From positions 1 to 64,000 of the forward strand of contig JAAWSO010000001.1 in the NCBI GenBank assembly GCA_022801595.1: a stretch of DNA of 64,000 nt. Reading direction: 5' to 3'. Below, in pieces: positions 1 through 10,272 of the stretch; within the stretch, counting starts at the first letter, position 1; each line of letters starts with the position of its first letter. Source of the DNA: Clostridiales bacterium (lineage in GTDB: Bacteria > Bacillota > Clostridia > Oscillospirales > Acutalibacteraceae). The translations under genes and the position numbers were made by a program. Under the pieces are notes generated by a model. The model did no database searches and had not been told where the DNA came from. It saw only the letters and a program-made list of their open reading frames with translations.

Positions 1-1
1 A

Positions 2-319
2 AAGGTATATGGAGATGGAGAAACCGTTCTGGCGCAAATTCCAGAGCCGGGAGATACCATTCCGAAGGACGGCACTGTGGTGCTCTTTACCGATGAAAAT
101 AGCCAGAATCGTACGGTAACCGTACCGTCTCTGACCGGCATGACCAGAAGTCAGGTCAACCAGGCGGCGGCTAGCGCGGGCGTTCAGGTGAGCATGACCG
201 GCGCGGCGATGACGGGTGGTTCTGTGGTTTCCAGTACCCAGAGCATCGCGGCTGGAGAAAAGGTGAAACCAGGTACGGTAATCAGCGTCAACTTTATTGA
301 GGTGGACCAGGTTGGTTAA
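2..319 (+). CDS. C-terminal PASTA-domain end of a class B penicillin-binding protein (SpoVD/PBP2-like), truncated by window start
   Basis: Frame 2 is open from base 2 to TAA at 317-319; product KVYGDGETVLAQIPEPGDTIPKDGTVVLFTDEN...VTVPSLTGMTRSQVNQAA... is PASTA-like; next to mraY/ftsW. Confidence 0.8.
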   Translation, partial: KVYGDGETVLAQIPEPGDTIPKDGTVVLFTDENSQNRTVTVPSLTGMTRSQVNQAAASAGVQVSMTGAAMTGGSVVSSTQSIAAGEKVKPGTVISVNFIEVDQVG

Positions 320-389
320 TTTGGAAGATAGGCAGTCGCAGAGAGAAAAGACGAGTCAGTGAAATAGATTGACATAAGGGGATGGTTTC

Positions 390-956
390 ATGGAGCGAAA
401 GGATTGGAGCGGCGTCCGGCTGATTGTGTTGGCGGACGAAATCGCTTCTTGCGAGCAAAATGGCCTGGCAATGCCGGTATTAAAACAGATGCTGGTAGAC
501 TGCGGATTTGATCAGCGGTATCACGTGATGCTCTGGTCGCAAATGAAAACGGGGATCCCTGCCGGGTCAGAACCCTATGCTTTGGTTACCCTGCAAGTGA
601 CACAGACCGCCGAGGAGCTTTCCCGGTTTTCCATCTGTGTTTCCGATTACGATTATGATTTGCAGATGCCTGATGGAGAAACTGTCCCGGAGAGCTGCCG
701 GATGATGACGTATTCTACCACCAGCGATAACGCCGATTTTACGGCGCGCAATATCCGAAATTTTCAGGAAAAAGGATTTGCTTTTGAAATGGTGGGAATT
801 GGGGTCATCGGCCGGATTCAGCTACGGAACGGCTCGGAGCAGGCTGTGCGGGGTTCGTTGATTGCAGCTTCGGCGGCTTTGACCTGCGGAATCCCGTTTG
901 CGGAGGTGCTGGAAGCGCTTAATCATATTTCGATGGCGTATTTTCAAGAGGGCTGA
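390..956 (+). CDS. Mur-ligase (MurE-like) middle-domain remnant/derivative, 188 aa
   Basis: C-terminal half (MTYSTTSDNADFTARNIRNFQEKGFAFEMV...RGSLIAASAALTCGIPFAEVLEALNHI) resembles the MurE central domain; no GTNGKT ATP-binding motif and no C-terminal ligase domain; sits where murE normally lies. Confidence 0.55.
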   Translation: MERKDWSGVRLIVLADEIASCEQNGLAMPVLKQMLVDCGFDQRYHVMLWSQMKTGIPAGSEPYALVTLQVTQTAEELSRFSICVSDYDYDLQMPDGETVPESCRMMTYSTTSDNADFTARNIRNFQEKGFAFEMVGIGVIGRIQLRNGSEQAVRGSLIAASAALTCGIPFAEVLEALNHISMAYFQEG

Positions 957-1059
957 GGAAAAGAATAGAAGTGTGAGCAAAATCAATGGTTATTTCCACG
1001 CTTGGCATGCTTGGAGATCCATAAAGGGGTAATACACGAAGAAAAAGGTGGAACAATAC

Positions 1060-2097
1060 ATGATTGGAATTTGGACTGTGATTGCAGCCGTCATTGGGTT
1101 TGGCGTCACGGCAATTTTGGGAAAATGGTTTATTCCATTTTTAAGAAAAGTAAAATTTGGCCAAACGATTCGGGAGGAAGGGCCAAAGTGGCATGCGAAA
1201 AAGGATGGCACTCCCACCATGGGCGGCATTATGTTCATCATTGGCATTGCGGTATCCTTGGCGGTTTGTCTGACAGTGTTTTACATTACGCAGGCGAACA
1301 GCAGCAGTCTGGGGATTGCGGAAACGACCCTGATGATGGTCAAAGTGATCGGCGGATTTTTGATGGCAGTAGCTTTTGGCGCCGTTGGTTTTATTGACGA
1401 CTACATCAAGGTTGTGAAAAAACGGAACCTGGGTTTGACTGCTTGGCAAAAGTTGATCCTCCAGTTTGTGGTAGCCGGCGCGTACCTGCTGTCGATTTTC
1501 CTGGCTGGTGGTTCCTCAGAAACCATCATTCCATTCGTCGGCTTGGTTGATCTGGGGATTGCATACTGGATTTTGGCTGCGATTCTGATTGTGGGCATGG
1601 TCAATGCGGTGAATTTTACCGATGGTATCGACGGTCTCAACGGTTCGGTTAGTTTCTTTGTTTGTATTTTCTTTATGTTGATCGCCAGCTTTCTGAGTAT
1701 GGGCGGCATGAGTATTTTGGCTGTGGCCGCAGCCGGCGGCTGTATGGGCTTTTTGCTTTGGAATTTCAATCCGGCGAAAGTCTTTATGGGAGATACCGGC
1801 TCCTTGTTCTTAGGAGGCATGGTATGCGCCTTGGCTTTTGGCACAAACCTTCCAATTTTGTTATTTCCATTGGGAATCATTTATATCGCTGAGATCTTGT
1901 CCGTTGTATTACAGGTCACTTACTTTAAATTGACCCATGGGAAACGGCTGTTTAAAATGAGTCCGATCCATCATCATTTTGAAATGTGTGGGTGGGGCGA
2001 GATGAAAATTTGCATTGTATTCAGTGGGGTAACCATCCTGATGGGGATCGGCTGTGTATTCTTAGTCTTATATGGCGTAGTCCCGTATTATGGATGA
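1060..2097 (+). CDS. mraY: phospho-N-acetylmuramoyl-pentapeptide-transferase
   Basis: MraY motifs KWHAKKDGTPTMGGIMF, NFTDGIDGLNG, FMGDTGSLFLGG, SPIHHHFE; AAGGTGG RBS before ATG 1060. Confidence 0.95.
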   Translation: MIGIWTVIAAVIGFGVTAILGKWFIPFLRKVKFGQTIREEGPKWHAKKDGTPTMGGIMFIIGIAVSLAVCLTVFYITQANSSSLGIAETTLMMVKVIGGFLMAVAFGAVGFIDDYIKVVKKRNLGLTAWQKLILQFVVAGAYLLSIFLAGGSSETIIPFVGLVDLGIAYWILAAILIVGMVNAVNFTDGIDGLNGSVSFFVCIFFMLIASFLSMGGMSILAVAAAGGCMGFLLWNFNPAKVFMGDTGSLFLGGMVCALAFGTNLPILLFPLGIIYIAEILSVVLQVTYFKLTHGKRLFKMSPIHHHFEMCGWGEMKICIVFSGVTILMGIGCVFLVLYGVVPYYG

Positions 2098-2138
2098 CGG
2101 TAGATGACCGACAGATGATGAGAGAAAGGGGGAATTTC

Positions 2139-3416
2139 ATGAATCGCGCACGGCAAACTCGGCCGAATGTCCGCCCGTCGGGTGCTGCGGCTCCTGCAAA
2201 CCCAAGCAATCGTCCACAGGGGAAACGTGACAGGATTCCATCCGACCATCCCATGACAAAATCAAAAGCGAATTTGTCTATGGTGAAGAAGATGCGGCAC
2301 AAAGCAAAAATGTTTTCCGTCCGTTCCGGTTTGGATTTACCCTTTTTCCTGTTGGTTTTGACACTGGTGGTCATCGGTTTGATTATGTTGTTTTCCGCCA
2401 GCTATGCTTCCGCCTATTATGAAACGGGAAGTAGTTACACCTATATCATCCGGCAAGGCATTTTCGCGGTGGTGGGAATTGGAGCCATGATTTTCATTTC
2501 TTATCTGGATTACCATTGGCTGCACAAACTAACCTTTCCCCTATTGGGCGCCAGTTGGCTAATGTTGGGGGTAGTGCTGATTCTCCCAGCCATTCAAAAT
2601 GTTCATCGCTGGATTAATTTGGGGCTCTTTACCTTCCAACCTTCGGAAATCGCTAAGTTTGCGCTAATCCTTTGGTTTGCTCATTTTATCTCCCTGAATT
2701 TTAAAAAAATGCATACCTTCCGTGTGGGAATTTTTCCTCACTTGATTGTGGTAGGGATTACTGTGGGCTTAGTCATCATTGAGCCTCACTTATCCGCTTC
2801 CATTATTCTGCTGAGTCTGACAGCGGTGATGCTGTTTGTCGGCGGCGTCAAATATCGCTGGTTTGTCGCAGTATTCATTGCCGTGGCGATTGGCGCGATT
2901 TGTTTCCTGATGTTTACGGATGGTTATGCCAATGATCGGGTGCAGGGATGGCTTGACCCCTTTGCGAAGGATTTCTGGCAGGAAACTTGGCAGACTCGAA
3001 ATTCCCTTTATGCCATTGGTTCCGGAGGATGGATGGGCACAGGCCTGGGGCAGTCGAGGCAGAAATATCTGTGGCTGCCAGAACCACAGAATGACTTTAT
3101 TTTTGCCATCATCTGTGAAGAATTGGGCTTTGTCGGCGCGCTGATCATTATCATCCTGTTCATCCTTCTGGTTTGGAGGGGTATTGTGATTTCCCTGCGT
3201 GCCAAGGATAAATTCGGTATGCTTTTAGGGGTGGGCCTGAGCTTACAGGTAGGCATTCAAACTGTGCTCAACATCGGTGTTGTGACCAATACGTTGCCAA
3301 ATACCGGTATCAGCTTACCGTTCTTTAGTTATGGAGGCACGTCACTGATTATTTTATTGGCGCAGATGGGCGTAGTGCTGTCAATCTCGCGAACGTCTAA
3401 CATTGAGAAAACCTAG
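2139..3416 (+). CDS. ftsW: FtsW/RodA/SpoVE lipid II polymerase with basic N-terminal extension
   Basis: SEDS motifs (RWINLGLFTFQPSEIAK, NDFIFAIICEELGFVG, LPFFSYGGTS); ATG 2139 preceded by GAAAGGGGG. Confidence 0.93.
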   Translation: MNRARQTRPNVRPSGAAAPANPSNRPQGKRDRIPSDHPMTKSKANLSMVKKMRHKAKMFSVRSGLDLPFFLLVLTLVVIGLIMLFSASYASAYYETGSSYTYIIRQGIFAVVGIGAMIFISYLDYHWLHKLTFPLLGASWLMLGVVLILPAIQNVHRWINLGLFTFQPSEIAKFALILWFAHFISLNFKKMHTFRVGIFPHLIVVGITVGLVIIEPHLSASIILLSLTAVMLFVGGVKYRWFVAVFIAVAIGAICFLMFTDGYANDRVQGWLDPFAKDFWQETWQTRNSLYAIGSGGWMGTGLGQSRQKYLWLPEPQNDFIFAIICEELGFVGALIIIILFILLVWRGIVISLRAKDKFGMLLGVGLSLQVGIQTVLNIGVVTNTLPNTGISLPFFSYGGTSLIILLAQMGVVLSISRTSNIEKT

Positions 3417-3449
3417 GTATTTGATCAGCAGAAAGGTGCGAAGCAGTTT

Positions 3450-4565
3450 ATGAGGATTTTATTTGCAGGCGGGGGAACCGCTGGGCACATCAATCCAGCC
3501 TTGGCCATTGCAGGGTATGTACGGGAACAGGAGCCCGACGCTGAAATTTTATACGTAGGCGCAAAAGGCGGCATGGAGGAACGGTTGGTTCCCGCCGCCA
3601 ATTTTGCGTTCCAGAGCATTGTGATTTCCGGTTTCCAACGGAAGCTAACCGTCAAGAATATTGGCCGGAATATCAAAACGGTTTTTCGGTTATTGGGAGC
3701 CAGCAGCGGAGCCAAGAAGATCATTTCGGATTTTCAGCCGGATATCTGCGTGGGAACTGGCGGATATGTCAGTGGGCCGGTGATTCGTCAAGCGATGAAA
3801 ATGGGAATCCCAGCAGTGGTTCATGAACAAAATGCCTTTCCAGGTGTGACCAACAAAATGCTTTCCAAACAAGCCCGATGTACGATGTTGGCAGTGGAAG
3901 ATGCAAAGAAACATCTAGATCCCCAGGCTCACTGTGTGCTTACGGGGAATCCGGTGCGGCAGGCTGTGATCCACGCTCAGAGAGACGCTTCCCGTAAGGC
4001 CTTGGGGTTGGATGACCGTCCGCTGATTTTGTCCTTTGGCGGTAGCTTGGGAGCCCGCACCATCAATGAAGCGGTTGCCGATTTGCTGGCGGCCAGTGGA
4101 AAAAGCGGCAAGTACCAGCATATCCATGGCTATGGACAGTACGGGAAATGGATGCCCCAGCTTTTAAAAGATAAGGGGCTGGATCTTTCTAAGCATCCAG
4201 AAATCCAGGTGCGGGAATATATCAACAATATGCCGGAGTGTTTGGCAGCGGCTGATTTGGTGATTTGCCGGGCTGGGGCGATTACCCTCAGCGAGCTTCA
4301 GATCCAGGGGAAAGGAGCGATTTTGATTCCTTCCCCCAATGTGGCTGAAAATCATCAGTACCACAATGCGATGGCAATGGTGCGGCGCGGAGCCGCCGTA
4401 ATTTTGGAGGAAAACAATTTGTCCGGAAAGGCTCTGTGCGAGAAAGTGGAAGAAATTTTCTCCAAACCCAATGGTGCGGTGGAGCTGGGCAAACATGCCA
4501 AAGAAATGTCCATTCGCGACGCGAATCAGCGTATTTATCAGATTATCAAAAAAATTGTAGTTTAA
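3450..4565 (+). CDS. murG: UDP-GlcNAc--lipid I GlcNAc transferase
   Basis: MRILFAGGGTAGHINPALAIA N-terminus and HEQNAFPGVTNK; position in dcw cluster. Confidence 0.95.
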   Translation: MRILFAGGGTAGHINPALAIAGYVREQEPDAEILYVGAKGGMEERLVPAANFAFQSIVISGFQRKLTVKNIGRNIKTVFRLLGASSGAKKIISDFQPDICVGTGGYVSGPVIRQAMKMGIPAVVHEQNAFPGVTNKMLSKQARCTMLAVEDAKKHLDPQAHCVLTGNPVRQAVIHAQRDASRKALGLDDRPLILSFGGSLGARTINEAVADLLAASGKSGKYQHIHGYGQYGKWMPQLLKDKGLDLSKHPEIQVREYINNMPECLAAADLVICRAGAITLSELQIQGKGAILIPSPNVAENHQYHNAMAMVRRGAAVILEENNLSGKALCEKVEEIFSKPNGAVELGKHAKEMSIRDANQRIYQIIKKIVV

Positions 4566-4652
4566 TTATTTTGCCTTTTTCACATATTTTCCCCAAATGC
4601 ATAGGATATACCGAGACTCGCGACGAGTTGCGGGAATTTCTATGGGGAAAGG

Positions 4653-5918
4653 GTGTTCGTTGTGTCAAGGCTAAAGATTGAGGGTCCGTGCAAATTAGAG
4701 GGGGAAGTCCAGGTTCATGGAGCGAAAAACAGCACCCTGCCGTTGCTGGCAGCATCACTGCTGTGTGATGGGGAATGTGTGCTACATAATTGTCCCCAGC
4801 TCTCCGACGTAGAGATTACCATTCAGATTCTGCGGCATTTGGGCTGCCAGGTAAAACGGGAAGGAAGCACCGTGGTGGTAGATTCCTCCCAAATCCAGAA
4901 TTGGGATATTCCTGACCAATTAATGCGGGAGATGCGTTCCTCCATTGTGTTTCTAGGGGCGATTTTGGCCCGTATGAAACAGGCGAAGCTGTCATTTCCT
5001 GGCGGCTGCGAATTGGGTCCTCGCCCCATTGATTTGCATCTTGCAGCCCTGAAAAAGCTGGGCGTGCAGATTCGCGAGAATCATGGATGTTTGTATTGTT
5101 CCGCGAAGCATGGTCTTTGGGGAAAAAGCATCGGGCTTTCTTTCCCAAGCGTTGGCGCGACGGAAAATATCATGCTGGCGGCAGTGCTGGCGAAAGGGAC
5201 CACGATCATTACCAATGCGGCCTGTGAGCCGGAAATTTGTGACCTGGCCAATTTTCTTAATGCAGCCGGTGGCGATGTGAAGGGGGCGGGAAGCAGCACC
5301 ATCGTAATCCAAGGAGTGGAGCGGCTTCACGGTTGTGAGCATCGGGTGATCCCAGATCGGATTGCCGCAGCGACCTTATTGGCAGCGGCAGCCATTACGG
5401 GAAGCAACATTTTGCTCCGGGAGATTGAGCCTGCCCATTTAGAACCGATTTTGCCAGTATTTGAAGAGGCAGGCTGTCAGCTTTCCATCCAAGGCCGGGA
5501 ATTGAGTATCGTTTCTCCAGGGCGGCTCAATCCTGTGAAAAGTGTTCGTACGATGCCGTATCCCGGATTTCCTACGGATGCCCAAGCGCCGGTCATGGCC
5601 ATGACCTGTATGGCAGACGGTACCAGCGTGTTTGTGGAAAATATTTTTGAAAGCCGGTATAAACATGTGGGAGAGCTGGTTCGGTTAGGTGCCCGGATCA
5701 AGGTGGAAGGCCGGGTGGCTGTGGTTGAAGGGGTGAAGCACTTATCCGGCGCAGAGGTGCAGGCGGCAGATTTGCGGGGAGGGGCTGCCTTGGTAGTTGC
5801 TGGCCTGGCGGCGGAAGGTGTGACGCAGGTGCAGAATGTCCGGTATATCGACCGGGGCTATGAAAGCTTGGAACATACTTTGACATCCCTGGGCGCTCGG
5901 ATTACCCGGATAAATTGA
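4653..5918 (+). CDS. murA: UDP-N-acetylglucosamine 1-carboxyvinyltransferase (GTG start at 4653 or 4662)
   Basis: EPSP-like fold motifs: LEGEVQVHGAKNSTLPLLAASLL, FPSVGATENIMLAAVLAKG, GFPTDAQAPVMAM. Confidence 0.93.
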   Translation: MFVVSRLKIEGPCKLEGEVQVHGAKNSTLPLLAASLLCDGECVLHNCPQLSDVEITIQILRHLGCQVKREGSTVVVDSSQIQNWDIPDQLMREMRSSIVFLGAILARMKQAKLSFPGGCELGPRPIDLHLAALKKLGVQIRENHGCLYCSAKHGLWGKSIGLSFPSVGATENIMLAAVLAKGTTIITNAACEPEICDLANFLNAAGGDVKGAGSSTIVIQGVERLHGCEHRVIPDRIAAATLLAAAAITGSNILLREIEPAHLEPILPVFEEAGCQLSIQGRELSIVSPGRLNPVKSVRTMPYPGFPTDAQAPVMAMTCMADGTSVFVENIFESRYKHVGELVRLGARIKVEGRVAVVEGVKHLSGAEVQAADLRGGAALVVAGLAAEGVTQVQNVRYIDRGYESLEHTLTSLGARITRIN

Positions 5919-5965
5919 GAAAGAAGAAATCGAAAAAAGTAAGGAAGTAGAAAGGAGGTTCAGCC

Positions 5966-7279
5966 GTGGGGAACCCTCGAAATGGCGGGAAAAAAGATTA
6001 TAATTTCGATTATTTTGAACGCATGAATCAGAAACAACAAGAACAACAAAATCCTATTTCCAGGGGATCTTCCGATCCTCCGCAGGGACATCGGCAGCGG
6101 CCTCCCAATTCGCCGGCAGATCGTCGGCAGCAGCGGAATGCAGCGGCACAGCGGAATCGGAATGCGGCGCGTCAAGTCGCTCAGAGGTCGCCAGACGCAG
6201 ACCGTACACGGTCTGCGTCTGGCAGTCCACGAGATGGTGGACTGCCAAGAAAACCTGAGCGCCCAGAACGGGGAGTTTCGTCTCGTCCGCAGGAGCCACG
6301 GCAGCCGAAAGCGGCGAAGAAGCCGCGCCCGGCTCCGCCGCCTCCTAAGCCCCCAAAACCAAAGAAGCCAAAGAAAGAAAAACCGTCCTTATCCCCGGAG
6401 CAACGGAGAAAACGCCGTCGTAGAAACTGGATTTTATTTTACATTTCTTTGTTTCTGGTGGTAGTGACGGCAGGCGTGATTTTATCGCTGACGGTGTTAT
6501 TTCATGTGGATGAAATTATGGTTACGGGAGAATCCCGGTACACCCAGGAGGAGATCGTGCAGGTCAGTCAGTTGAAAACTGGAGAGAACCTATTTATGAC
6601 AGATACCCAAGGGGCGGCGGAGCGGATTCAGTCATCGTTGCCCTACGTAGGTTCCGTTAAGATTTCCCGTAAGCTACCCGGCACATTGGTGATTCAAGTG
6701 GATGATGTGATGGTAGCTGGCGCAGTGCAGTACGGCGATGGCTATCTGGTAGTTGGAGCCAATGGAAAAGCCCTGGAACAGGTGCCTTATTTACCGGAGG
6801 GCTGCGCTTCTATTGTAGGTGCAAAGCTTTCTCAAGCGGAAATTGGAAAGATGGTCCAGTATGCCGATGAAGAGCAGACAGAATTGATCCAAAAGCTGAC
6901 CATGGCTGCGGAAGAAAATGAGCTGGATAAGGTGACTCAGATTGATATCAGTGATCCATACAATGTGAAGCTGGTGTATGACGGACGTATCACACTCGCT
7001 TTTGGTTTGCCTACGGATTTGGAATATAAAGTTCGGTTTGCCCAGAGCGTGCTTAACACTGGAAAAATTTTGGAAACCGATAAAGGGGTGCTGGATTTAT
7101 CTCTAGCGAAGGAAATGTCAAAAGCGTATTTTGACCCGGATTATACTGTTTCTAGCTCGTCCAGCCAGACGGTATTTCAGGATCCAAATTCTTCTGTTAG
7201 CTCCTCTTCCGCTAGCAGTTTGACTTCTTCGGCGCCGGCTTCCCAAGCGTCGGGGCAAAGTAACCCGAATGCAGCTTAA
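5966..7279 (+). CDS. ftsQ: cell division protein FtsQ/DivIB, long basic disordered N-terminus (GTG start)
   Basis: AAAGGAGG RBS then GTG; single TM followed by POTRA-like region (FHVDEIMVTGESRYTQEEIVQVSQLKTGENLF); upstream of ftsZ. Confidence 0.88.
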   Translation: MGNPRNGGKKDYNFDYFERMNQKQQEQQNPISRGSSDPPQGHRQRPPNSPADRRQQRNAAAQRNRNAARQVAQRSPDADRTRSASGSPRDGGLPRKPERPERGVSSRPQEPRQPKAAKKPRPAPPPPKPPKPKKPKKEKPSLSPEQRRKRRRRNWILFYISLFLVVVTAGVILSLTVLFHVDEIMVTGESRYTQEEIVQVSQLKTGENLFMTDTQGAAERIQSSLPYVGSVKISRKLPGTLVIQVDDVMVAGAVQYGDGYLVVGANGKALEQVPYLPEGCASIVGAKLSQAEIGKMVQYADEEQTELIQKLTMAAEENELDKVTQIDISDPYNVKLVYDGRITLAFGLPTDLEYKVRFAQSVLNTGKILETDKGVLDLSLAKEMSKAYFDPDYTVSSSSSQTVFQDPNSSVSSSSASSLTSSAPASQASGQSNPNAA

Positions 7280-7502
7280 ATAGATGATTTTTTGGAGAAA
7301 AACAGAAATTTCGCTTTTCATTTCGTCACATTTCTGTTAAAATGTATGCAGGGATTGACTCTGATATACACAAAGTTTATAGTATAAGATAAAAAAGCTG
7401 ATAAATTGATTGAAATTTATTAGGAAACATGATAAATTATTAGATAGAACTGTTTGAAAGTAACATAATGTTTGAATATAAAGGATAAGGGGGATGCTGT
7501 AC

Positions 7503-8630
7503 ATGGGTTTTGAGATTGATAACGAGTTGGATGATACGGTACAAATAAAAGTAATTGGTGTAGGCGGCGGCGGCGGAAATGCGATTGATCGCATGATTAC
7601 GACCGGTGTGAAAGGGGTAGAATTCATTACCATCAACACAGATCGTCAGGCGCTTTTGCGTTCCAAAGCAACCCAGAAGATTCAGATTGGTGAAAAGGTG
7701 ACGCAATGTAAGGGTGCTGGCGCAAAACCGGAAATCGGCGAGAAAGCCGCTCAGGAAAGCAGAGAGGCCATTGCCGCTGCGATCCGCGGTACCGATATGG
7801 TGTTTATCACCGCTGGTATGGGCGGCGGTACCGGTACCGGTGCGGCACCGATTGTGGCTGAGGTTGCTCGGGATATGGGAATCCTAACAGTTGGTGTGGT
7901 AACGAAGCCGTTTGCTTTTGAGGGCAAACGTCGGATGGAGCAGGCCGAGGCAGGTATTACCGCTCTGCGTGACCATGTCGATTCTTTGGTTGTGATTCCA
8001 AATGAACGACTGCACTTGGCGACCGAGCAGAAGATTACTCTGCTCAATGCTTTTACGATTGCTGACGATGTACTTCGTCAAGGCGTTCAGAGTATTTCCG
8101 ATCTGATTAAATTGCCTGGTATTGTTAATCTGGACTTTGCGGATATTACTTCTGTGATGAAGGATGCTGGCTATGCGCACATGGGCGTGGGCCATGCAAC
8201 CGGCAAGGATAAGGCTTCTCAAGCAGCCAAAATGGCAATTTCCAGCCCACTGTTGGAGACATCCATCAGCGGTGCGCGCGGCGTGATTATCAATATTACT
8301 TCTTCTCCAGATATTGGTTTGGACGAAGTCACCGTAGCTTCTGAGATGATCGCCGAGATGGTACACCCAGACGCCAACATCATTTGGGGTACTGCATTTG
8401 ATGAAAACATGGAAGATGAAATGAGCGTTACCGTGATTGCGACTGGCTCCCAGGAAATTGAGCCAAAATCTTCCCTGCCGTTGCAAAAAGAAACTCCAGC
8501 AGCCAGCGAGAATTTGTTCTCTTCTTCCAGTGCAGCTACTGCAGCACAGGATACTGCCTCGAAGGACGAAGAGGACGATGACGATACCTTTACTGACATC
8601 ATGTCCATCTTTAATGGCGGTAGAAGATAA
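7503..8630 (+). CDS. ftsZ: cell division protein FtsZ
   Basis: Tubulin signature [30 protein letters not shown] 7503 better spaced from AAGGATAAGGGGG than 7494. Confidence 0.97.
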   Translation: MGFEIDNELDDTVQIKVIGVGGGGGNAIDRMITTGVKGVEFITINTDRQALLRSKATQKIQIGEKVTQCKGAGAKPEIGEKAAQESREAIAAAIRGTDMVFITAGMGGGTGTGAAPIVAEVARDMGILTVGVVTKPFAFEGKRRMEQAEAGITALRDHVDSLVVIPNERLHLATEQKITLLNAFTIADDVLRQGVQSISDLIKLPGIVNLDFADITSVMKDAGYAHMGVGHATGKDKASQAAKMAISSPLLETSISGARGVIINITSSPDIGLDEVTVASEMIAEMVHPDANIIWGTAFDENMEDEMSVTVIATGSQEIEPKSSLPLQKETPAASENLFSSSSAATAAQDTASKDEEDDDDTFTDIMSIFNGGRR

Positions 8631-8712
8631 GCATAATATGGATTCCCGTTTGGGAAATTTAGGGTGGCGAAGGCCGCCTTTTTTGTTTTTGAAAAACCGG
8701 GAAAGGCAAAAG

Positions 8713-8757
8713 AAACCCGGCAGGAATGCACAAGCTGCATGTTCCTGCCGGGTTTTC
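8713..8757. terminator. intrinsic bidirectional terminator between convergent ftsZ and glgA
   Basis: AAACCCGGCAGGAA ... TTCCTGCCGGGTTTT inverted repeat. Confidence 0.85.
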
Positions 8758-8810
8758 TAAGGGAGAAAACTTTTTACAATACAACAACAAAAGGAGAGAG
8801 CCACGATCCT

Positions 8811-10235
8811 TTATTCTTTCATCATATCTTTGTAAAGTTGGATATACTGTTTTGCGGAACGGCCCCAGCTATTGTCGGACTTCATGGCACGTTTTACTAG
8901 GATTTCCCAGCCTTCTGGATGGCTGTAGCCTTCTAAAGCGCGATGGACAGCGTGAATCATATCGCCGCTGTGGTAGCTCTGGAAAGTAAATCCGTTGCCC
9001 TCGCCGTTTCCGCTGTCGGTAATGGAATCCTTTAGGCCACCAGTTTCCCGTACCACAGGGATGGTGCCATACCGCAGCGCAATCATTTGGGACAGACCGC
9101 AAGGCTCGCTTTTGGACGGCATGAGGAAAATATCAGAGCCTGCATAAATTTTGCGGGACAGCTCTGGGACAAAGCCATGGCAGGCAACCAATCTACCGGG
9201 GTATTTATCCTGCATTTCCCGGAAGAAGCATTCGTATTCCCAATCGCCAGATCCTAAGATCACGAATTGCACATTGCTTTCCCACATCAGTCGATCGAGA
9301 GATTCCTTGACCAGATCCAGACCTTTGTGGGCTACCAGACGGGTTACCATACCAATCAGCGGTACATCAGGATCTTGAGCCAGTCCTAAACGCTCCTGAA
9401 GCTTTTGTTTGTTCACAGCCTTACCGGAAAGATCGTCCACAGAAAAAGGCTCATAGAGGTTTGGATCGGTAGCTGGGTCATAGTTTTTCACGTCGATGCC
9501 ATTGAGAATTCCCGATAGCTTCCAAGAGCGTTGGCTTAGGATATTATCCAGACCGTGGGAGAACCAAGGGTTCAAAATTTCCTGGGCGTAGGTTGGGCTA
9601 ACGGTGGATACCCGATTGGCGCATTCGATGGCGCCTTTCAGCAGGTTTACGCATTTGTCGTATTCCAACAAGGCGACTTCTGAGGCTGGAATCCCCAGTA
9701 CATCATTGACCAGCTCCAGGCCGTATTTGCCTTGGTATTGGATGTTGTGAATGGTAATCAAGGTTTTCATGTTCCGGTAGAAGTCGTTGTGGGCATAGAA
9801 TAAACGGAAATAAATCGGCACCAAAGCGGTTTGCCAGTCGTTACAGTGGAGAACATCCGGCTGGAAGTCAATGTAGGGCAGCATCTCGATGATAGCGCGA
9901 GAAAAGAAGGCGAAGCGCTCTGCATCGTCGTAATGACCGTAAATGCCACTGCGCTTGAAATAATATTGGTTATCGATAAAGTAGTAGATTACACCGCCCA
10001 CCTTAGCTTCAAAGATGCCGCAGTATTGGCGGCGCCAGGCAACGGGTACGGACAGGCTGGTGAGGAAGGTCATTTGATCCCGCATCTCCTGAGGGATGTC
10101 CTCGTAAAGAGGCAGAACCACCCGGCAGCCAATCAAACGCTGCCGCAGGGCCTGGGGGAGAGAGCCGGCCACATCGGCCAAACCACCGGTGGCAATAAAG
10201 GGGAGAGCTTCACTGGTACAATATAATACTTTCAT
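8811..10235 (-). CDS. glgA: glycogen synthase (ADP-glucose)
   Basis: MKVLYCTSEALPFIATGGLADVAGSLPQAL; SEPCGLSQMIALRYGTIPVVRETGGL. Confidence 0.95.
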   Translation of the reverse strand: MKVLYCTSEALPFIATGGLADVAGSLPQALRQRLIGCRVVLPLYEDIPQEMRDQMTFLTSLSVPVAWRRQYCGIFEAKVGGVIYYFIDNQYYFKRSGIYGHYDDAERFAFFSRAIIEMLPYIDFQPDVLHCNDWQTALVPIYFRLFYAHNDFYRNMKTLITIHNIQYQGKYGLELVNDVLGIPASEVALLEYDKCVNLLKGAIECANRVSTVSPTYAQEILNPWFSHGLDNILSQRSWKLSGILNGIDVKNYDPATDPNLYEPFSVDDLSGKAVNKQKLQERLGLAQDPDVPLIGMVTRLVAHKGLDLVKESLDRLMWESNVQFVILGSGDWEYECFFREMQDKYPGRLVACHGFVPELSRKIYAGSDIFLMPSKSEPCGLSQMIALRYGTIPVVRETGGLKDSITDSGNGEGNGFTFQSYHSGDMIHAVHRALEGYSHPEGWEILVKRAMKSDNSWGRSAKQYIQLYKDMMKE

Positions 10236-10272
10236 GGATGACACAGGCCTTTCTTCAAAATTCAAATGCGGG

